This document shows positions 19,516 through 25,518 of a stretch of DNA of 29,512 nt, piece by piece. The stretch's first letter is position 1, and every line of letters starts with the position of its first letter. Below the pieces are notes generated by a model. The model was given only the letters and a program-made list of their open reading frames with translations, had not been told where the DNA came from and made no database searches. The translations under genes were made by a program, and so were the position numbers. Location: NCBI GenBank assembly GCA_001970955.1, contig MPUH01000916.1, positions 1 to 29,512 on the forward strand. Direction: 5' to 3'. The DNA is from Stentor coeruleus. Its lineage: Eukaryota > Ciliophora > Heterotrichea > Heterotrichida > Stentoridae.

Positions 19516-20393
19516 TTTAAGAATATTTTAAATCACAAAATGTAAATTAAAAGGTATCAAAATATTCAAAATCAAATTAATATAAAACTCAACTTTGGCT
19601 ATTAAATTTATATCATCTCTTTTACATCTCTTAATTCCCATTAATTCTTCAGCAATCTTTAAACTCAACACTTCTTCAGTAAATAAAAATAATAATAATT
19701 TTATCTAAGTCCAAAGCATTTAATCAATGATAACAATTAGAGAGAGCATGGAAAATTTATAAATAACAATTGCATCATCGACAATTACTCTAAGCAAAAT
19801 CAAACTAATTCATTAAAAAATATACAGCAACAATAAGCGAATTATAACTGAGACCCTAGTAGTAATACTTTTTTTCTCTTTAAAAAATCTCTAAAACCCT
19901 AAATCTTATCTTCCCTTATTCCTTTACGTATAGATATTCTCTCAAAACATCAATTATTTCAAGGAACATAAAAAAACTAGTACTTCTATCTCTCTACTCC
20001 CTACAAAATCCCTAAAGAAAAGTAAGTACCTTAAAGTTTATCCTTTCAAATTCAAAGATATAATACTTATTGGAAAACAATCAGCGATAATCCATAAATA
20101 TTCTAACTTTCATGAAGACATATAACCATCACCCTTTTAGGAACTCAAAGATAAATTTCTAATATATTCTTTTAACAGAACCACTAATAATTACTATGCT
20201 AAGAATTTCCATATTAAAACCATAGCAATAATCCATAAATATTCTAACTTTCATGAAGACATATAAAAACCCCAACTTCATAAACAAGATAACAAAATTC
20301 CCAAAAATGAAATCAAAAATAATCTTCATTTTATCTCCAAGGGTTTACATCAATTATCGCAATTTCTACTATTAAAATAATATATAAATTTTC
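19516..20393. other. Intergenic region with 39-bp direct repeat
   Basis: Divergent upstream regions of the B-box gene and the four-helix membrane protein. Apart from a dispersed 39-bp direct repeat I see no coding or RNA signal. Confidence 0.5.
20087..20266 (+). repeat. Two direct copies of a 39-bp repeat, 141 bp apart
   Basis: Identical 39-bp sequences at 20087-20125 and 20228-20266. Both start ATAATCCATAAATATTC and end GACATATAA. No N separates them, so they are probably biological. They lie 130-310 bp upstream of the start of the membrane-protein gene. Either a small segmental duplication or a shared regulatory motif is possible. Confidence 0.85.
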
Positions 20394-21173
20394 ATGTTGC
20401 TTATCACTGAAAGTTTTGCAATCTCAATCTTTTGCGTAGTAAAAAGTATTTAGCTAGGGAGTTTTTTGCTATTACCATCATTTGTCTTCAGAGTTTATAG
20501 TAACTTTGATTCAACTAGTATCAATGTTTGGATTCTTCTTGTTAACTGCATATTTTGCCTTGCTGGGAGTATATTTCAAGAAATTATGGTTAGAGGTATA
20601 AGACGTAAACTTGGATATGTGAGTCTAGGTTTTTTTATCATGTCACTTCCACTTATATTTTTTAATATACTTTTTTCAGATCCTGCACCCTACTTCACTT
20701 TATGCACTTATGGATGCTTTTCTATAGAACCATGTACTACAAAAGATCAGAATTGGGGGAATATGATATCAATGTCATTTGTATTTGCTTTAGGTTTTTT
20801 ACTTAGTGCTAATGTTTTAGCTATATGGTTTATAACTGATTTTTTAAAGCTTAAACAGGAAGAAATTGATGAACTTATTAAGGAAGTTAGACAGAAGTTT
20901 GAAGTCAGTATAAAAAAAATAGCTGAAGGGAAAGATGATGACTCTGAAGAAGAAGAAGATGAACAAGATGATACTAAAGCTAAGGAAAATATAGAAAAAG
21001 ACCTTTATGAAATACATAGTGAAAAAGATGTAAAAGAAACAGAAGATATTTTACTTGCAGGTACTACTATGAAATCTTCAGTAAAACAAGAAAATATTAA
21101 GTATCAGAACTTTAGACTTGAGTTTTCAGATGTTTCAATAACAATGAGACCAATTAATTATATTAAGAAATAA
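20394..21173 (+). CDS. Four-helix integral membrane protein with acidic C-terminal tail
   Basis: Two exons, 20394-20438 and 20454-21173, around a 15-nt intron, giving 254 residues. Without splicing the continuous frame has no ATG. Removing the intron joins MLLITESFAISIFCV to LGSFLLLPSFVF and completes the first hydrophobic helix, which fixes both start and intron. Four hydrophobic segments follow at about residues 7-27, 38-56, 67-90 and 118-145. A short Cys-containing loop (LCTYGCFSIEPCTT) lies between the third and fourth. The tail is cytosol-like, with coiled-coil character and a Glu/Asp run (DDDSEEEEDEQDD) around residues 170-185. The tetraspan layout with a Cys-rich loop recalls many small ciliate membrane proteins, but no specific family is recognised. 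Confidence 0.75.
20439..20453 (+). other. 15-nt spliceosomal intron
   Basis: GTAAAAAGTATTTAG with A at position 10. It carries an in-frame TAG in the upstream exon's frame. Its removal links the ATG exon to the rest of the gene and rebuilds a transmembrane helix. Confidence 0.85.
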
Positions 21174-21341
21174 TAAAAAACAACTCATATCTCAAAAGTG
21201 ATTATTTTTATTATGATTTCATCACATAAATTCATAAAAATTGTATAATTTACACAGTTGATTTATCACAAAAAAAAAGCACATTGAAGTGGATAGAAAA
21301 ATATCATTTATTAACTTCAACCTTAAGGAATTATATACTAT

Positions 21342-22247
21342 CTAATAATCTTCGTTAAGGTGTTTGTGTATTAAATGATTAGCCAAATGCACAGTACCCA
21401 ACATTATCGGGGCTTTAATAAAATTCAAAGAAACTCCTTTCATCAATCCTCTAACCCCTTCATATTTGTAAATCATTCTAATATAACTCCAGACACTATT
21501 TGGGTGCTCTCCATTTACATGTGACTGAAATGTCGATACTTTTTCTATGAATCCTTTAGCCAACATCCGTTTGCGGACTACATCAAAAGGATAAGATACA
21601 ATTTGTCCTGTAAGGCCAGCAAACGAGCCGAATAGAAAAATTTCTGTCTTGCTTGCATTATTAAACGTGTTTTTCAAAGTAAAAAAAATACTAAAAGTTG
21701 TCCCCCCATAAATCGCCACTCCTATAAGTGTTGGAGAGATTCCTTTAAAAAGACTTAACGGTCCTTCATTTTTAAGCATAGTATAAAACCCATGAGTAAT
21801 TCCATTATAAAGTTTACCTGTAGTTTGATAAGCTAATCTTGTGCGAATAACATCAAAAGGATAAGTTAATAATACAGCAACACTTCCTGCCATAGAGCCT
21901 GAAATGAACTTAATAATACCTTTCCAATAGTAATCAGAAGGGAATTTAGGTAGTAACATAGCTTCAACTCTAGCATACACAGCAAATTGCTATATATCCC
22001 TTACAGTTCCAGAATATGGAAAAACTCTAATAATCTGAGCGAGGTTACCTTTCCAAAATGATCGCATACCTTCTTGTATAAATATTCGCTTTAACTCACT
22101 TTTCATTGTAATCACTGTGAAATCACGAATTGTTCCCATAAACAAAAACTTTACTCTGTCAATAGGCGCAACAGCAGTTTTCGCTATCATACCCGCAAGA
22201 CCCCCAGATACAAATTTTAGTATCGAATCAAAGTCAGATCTCGACAT
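21342..22247 (-). CDS. Mitochondrial carrier, CoA/adenine-nucleotide type (SLC25A42-like)
   Basis: Exons 22247-22005 and 21989-21342 around a 15-nt intron give a 296-residue protein, the usual carrier length. All three carrier repeats are present with signatures PIDRVK, PFDVIRTR and PFDVVRKR at the ends of helices 1, 3 and 5. The spliced junction produces the conserved PYSGTQFAVY motif, which proves the intron. AGMIAKTAVAPIDRVKFLF, GLTGQIVSYPFDVVRKRM and KGVSLNFIKAPIMLG closely follow the SLC25A42/SLC25A16 branch, which exchanges coenzyme A or PAP for ADP/AMP across the inner mitochondrial membrane. Six transmembrane helices are expected. The substrate assignment is by family resemblance. Another adenine-nucleotide-type carrier is possible. 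Confidence 0.9.
21990..22004 (-). other. 15-nt spliceosomal intron
   Basis: On the minus strand GTAAGGGATATATAG interrupts the conserved carrier motif between Thr and Gln of PYSGT|QFAVY. It has A at position 10 and an in-frame TAG at its end. Confidence 0.93.
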
Positions 22248-23128
22248 TTATAAATAGTTTTAATATTAATTCTTTTGGATTTGATATTTTTTTTTAGTAT
22301 GTGGCATTGATAAAATGTGAAAATGCTTTAAAATATTTTCTGGATTGTTGATGGAGAATTGGATTAGTTTTAAATGTTTTGATTTTTTAAGGATTGTAGG
22401 ATGATGAAATAAGTTTAGGGGAAAATAATCAGAGACTTGGGGTAGTTTTTTTTTTGATATTAAAAATGCTAAAATTAAACTGATAGTGATGGATTATATG
22501 TTTAAGGGTTTTTGTAATGAATTTTGATTTGATAATAAAATTATTTTTGAAAGTGTAAAGTAGATTGCTGTTTGAAAGTAAAATATATTATAAATGTGTT
22601 TTTCNGTGTAAAGTAGATTGCTGTTTGAAAGTAAAATATATTATAAATGTGTTTTTCAAGGTGAAAATAGAGAGAATTATTTTGGAATGTTATGATTAAT
22701 TATAAGAATTATTGCATGCTCAGAAAATTTGAAATAATTTGGATTTATTACTTTGTCATTATTGAAAAGATAAAAGCTTTTAGCCTATGTTAGGATAAAT
22801 AGTATTTTTACCCGATTTAAAGGGTTAATTTTCTTTTTATATAAGCATTCCAAGTTATTTAGCAAATTTTAAGAATCAATTGGAGAAAAAGCATTATTAG
22901 TCAGAAAAAAGTACCGAAGGCTCACTTCAGTACACAATAAACCATATTTTATATTACTTATAGAAGAATAAATAAAATAATTATCTCAATAACTTTATAT
23001 ACTTAAAAATTATTTTTTAAACCCATCAACCCTAAATTCAATAAAAAAAAAAATTAATTTTACATAATCCTATCTACCAAAACATCAGACTAATCCTCAG
23101 CAATCAATTACCATCAAAAGCAATTTAT
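22248..23128. other. Intergenic region, about 880 nt, with assembly joint
   Basis: AT-rich spacer between the upstream end of the carrier gene and the 3' end of RPA1. It contains the one-N duplicated joint at 22553-22657. No other feature is supported. Confidence 0.5.
22553..22657. other. Assembly joint: single N with duplicated 52-bp flanks
   Basis: Positions 22553-22604 and 22606-22657 are identical and flank an N at 22605. It is the third artefact of this kind in the window and lies in non-coding sequence. Confidence 0.9.
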
Positions 23129-24880
23129 CTAATTTTTAATTATGCATTCATTAAGCAGCATTTTACTAATAGCACTAGCGTCAAAAGGATCAATATTCTT
23201 TATTGTAAATTTATATCGAGTTTTGTTATCTGATTCTGCAGCTTTAATGACAACATTTACAAATTTTCCAAACACAGCCGCCAATTTATCTTCAGCATTT
23301 AACGGCTGGTTCATAACTAAATCTTGCATTTCTGAAGCTTTTATACCAATCAACTCAGTCATTATTTCATCAAAAGCTGTAGCATAAATATATCCACTAC
23401 AATCACTAATGGTTAAACTATACAAATATCTATATTCGCATTTATCAGAAGTTGTATTACAGCTATCACACATAAAAAGACCATCAGAATTCTTATTAAC
23501 TTTTTTTTTACAAGTACCATTTGCACAAGCTTCATACCAAATATTCCTAGAATCATTTAACGTAATCTTCCCTATAATCCCAATAAGCCGAAAAATATCA
23601 CTTTTGTCCTGGTTTAGGAAATTTCCCCATTCTTCTTTGATTTCTGCTGTTGTTTTATATTTAATTTGCAAGGTTTTTCTTTCTGATAAAGGAGTTGAAG
23701 GGTAAATCCTTGCTTGACGCAATTTCCAGGTTTGAAGATTTTCAGCTTCTTTTATCCCTTCAACATTAAAAATCACATGGGTTGATTGGAAATCACTTGC
23801 CAAGCTGAGTTTATTGAAATCTTTAAGTTTAAGGTTTTTAAAGCAAACTATTGGTTTTTCACCTATTTCAAATTTATCGAATTCAGGGAGTTGAGCTAAA
23901 CTTGCCCATAGTGTTACTTCTATAGAAAAATCTGTATAATCAGTTATGAGCATAGTTCTTTTTATTGTTTGTGTCCCTTTTTTAGTCATAACTGTTATTG
24001 GCTTCTCAATTTCCATTATAATCCCACAAACATCAACTGATTGGTCTATAGAAACTTTTGGTAGTCTGTCTAAAGGTATAAAGTTAAATCTTATTTTTGG
24101 AATACTCCCATCATCAGCAACTTCATTAATTAAAGAGTTCTTATCAAAATTAATCTCAATATCATTGCTAACAATTGCATAAGATTTGTTTGAATACTTA
24201 ATATTACCTCCAGAAAAAGTATAAACACGTCCTTCTTTTATTCTAGATTCAAACAAATCCACAGCTGCATTAAAAAACGTGGCTTGTATTTCATCACTTT
24301 TACTATCCATAAGTACACAACTAAACAATTTTCCTTCAGACTGAGTCTTTGACCATACAACAATTTTATTTTTTTTAGTAACCCTTGCTTTAATTGTCCA
24401 ATCTGAACTTGTAATACTCAAAGCGCATATAGGTGCATAAAAACTATCAGTCTCTCTATCAGTTTCTCTATCTTTATCCTCTTCAGCACATTCAGTTTTT
24501 ATTTTAGGCTCAGAGAATTTATATAAAATATTCTTAGGAGTCTCTGATTCTACTTTTTTCTCTAATGCTCTTGGGTCTCCAATGATATCCTCACATTCAA
24601 GTTGTAATTCAATTTCTAAAACCCGTATACAAATAAACCCTGAAACAATACCTGTTTGATAATTAGATAAAGATATTATCCGATTTTTAAATGCTTGATA
24701 ATTTGATTTTGTTATTTCAGGACATAGGGATATCGCTTGTGTGCAATTGTCACCATCTGATATTATGATTTTTATCCCATTCTTCAGAACAGATGTTTCG
24801 ATTATTTGCACGGTTGGAGTGAAGTCTGATTTCTTGGCGCCATTGAGGAGTCTTGACACTGCGTTTTGCGTCAATAACAT
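23129..24880 (-). CDS. RPA1: Replication protein A large subunit (RPA70)
   Basis: A 583-residue single-strand DNA-binding protein. I prefer the second ATG (MLLTQNAVSRLLNG) because RPA70 begins with a short L/T-Q/E-G/N-A-I helix; the ATG at 24913 would add 11 residues. In order: an N-terminal OB fold (PTVQIIETSVLKNGIKIIISDGDNC..., about 1-110); a linker; DBD-A starting YAPICALS with WTIKARVTKKNKIVVW; DBD-B with VDVCGIIMEIEKPITVMTKKG and IEVTLWASLAQLPEF; and DBD-C with a zinc ribbon (Cys452, 457, 471, 474; C-x4-C-x13-C-x2-C) and YLYSLTISDCSGYIYATAFDE. Aromatic ssDNA-stacking positions are retained. RPA1 forms a trimer with RPA2 and RPA3 in replication, repair and recombination. Length matches the family (about 600). 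No frameshift or intron is seen. Confidence 0.95.
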   Translation of the reverse strand: MLLTQNAVSRLLNGAKKSDFTPTVQIIETSVLKNGIKIIISDGDNCTQAISLCPEITKSNYQAFKNRIISLSNYQTGIVSGFICIRVLEIELQLECEDIIGDPRALEKKVESETPKNILYKFSEPKIKTECAEEDKDRETDRETDSFYAPICALSITSSDWTIKARVTKKNKIVVWSKTQSEGKLFSCVLMDSKSDEIQATFFNAAVDLFESRIKEGRVYTFSGGNIKYSNKSYAIVSNDIEINFDKNSLINEVADDGSIPKIRFNFIPLDRLPKVSIDQSVDVCGIIMEIEKPITVMTKKGTQTIKRTMLITDYTDFSIEVTLWASLAQLPEFDKFEIGEKPIVCFKNLKLKDFNKLSLASDFQSTHVIFNVEGIKEAENLQTWKLRQARIYPSTPLSERKTLQIKYKTTAEIKEEWGNFLNQDKSDIFRLIGIIGKITLNDSRNIWYEACANGTCKKKVNKNSDGLFMCDSCNTTSDKCEYRYLYSLTISDCSGYIYATAFDEIMTELIGIKASEMQDLVMNQPLNAEDKLAAVFGKFVNVVIKAAESDNKTRYKFTIKNIDPFDASAISKMLLNECIIKN

Positions 24881-24971
24881 ATTTATTAGAGTTAGATTAT
24901 TTAGATTTATCATAAGATTTTATATTATTAGATAAGTTTAGATTGGGTATATTTTTGCTTATTGGGTTATA
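24881..24971. promoter_or_regulatory. Short bidirectional intergenic region between RPA1 and GNAT gene
   Basis: Only 91 nt separate the preferred RPA1 start from the start of the divergent acetyltransferase gene. Promoters of both must lie in or overlap this stretch. It is AT-rich (ATTTATTAGAGTTAG; TATATTATTAGATAAG). No specific binding motif is recognisable. Confidence 0.4.
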
Positions 24972-25421
24972 ATGATAGTTAGGAAAGGTCAGGGTAAAGA
25001 TGAAGAAGCTATAGCAGAAATGCACTTGGCTTTAGGTTTGGAAAAAAAGAACCTGGTTCTGGATATTGAGAAAGTTAGAAGAGGTGTTAGACACCTTCTT
25101 GAGAGTCCTGAAGAAGGAGTTTACTACATATGCGAAATTGATGAGTATATCGTAGGCTTTATTATGGTGTTTTTTGAGTGGAGCGATTGGCGAGCTGGAA
25201 ACCTTTATTATATAGACTCAGCCTATACACGGCCAGCTTATCGGAATCAGCATGTTTTTAGTTCAATCTTTCGGCAAGCTTACTCAGATGCTCAAAGTGA
25301 AAATACTTCGATTAGATCTATTCTTGAGTCCCCTGAAGCTGATCAAATTGAAGCTTTGAAGCATTTGGGTCTTTCTGAGTCCCATTATACAGTACTAGAA
25401 GTACGCTTTCCTCAAACCTAA
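24972..25421 (+). CDS. GNAT-family N-acetyltransferase
   Basis: A 149-residue frame from ATG (MIVRKGQGKDEEAIAEMH) to TAA, the usual size of a single GNAT domain. Order of elements: strand 1 and helix 1 (VRKGQGKDEEAIAEMHLAL), strands 2-4 (GVYYICEIDEYIVGFIMVFF, then EWSDWRAGNLYYIDSAYTRP), and motif A (AYRNQHVFSSIF) before helix 3. The last strands contain HLGLSESHYTVLEV. GNAT enzymes transfer acetyl from acetyl-CoA to amines. In motif A the usual R-x-x-G-x-G/A is replaced by R-N-Q-H-V-F, so a Gly that contacts CoA pyrophosphate is His here. EWSDWR occurs in a subgroup frequent in bacteria and protists. Substrate is unknown. Confidence 0.82.
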   Translation: MIVRKGQGKDEEAIAEMHLALGLEKKNLVLDIEKVRRGVRHLLESPEEGVYYICEIDEYIVGFIMVFFEWSDWRAGNLYYIDSAYTRPAYRNQHVFSSIFRQAYSDAQSENTSIRSILESPEADQIEALKHLGLSESHYTVLEVRFPQT

Positions 25422-25518
25422 CTAAGATATGCTTACCCATGATAAAGATTTCTAATTATTATTTGTAATGATATGAGTATATGATTAAATGTATTTAAAC
25501 CAAATTATAATTTTAAGT

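Noticed and set aside
25489..25518. Upstream ATG at 25489 as start of the B-box protein
   Set aside because: It adds ten hydrophobic residues before the zinc finger, while ATG 25519 places the first Cys at residue 5, close to the layout of the other B-box gene (Cys at residue 3).
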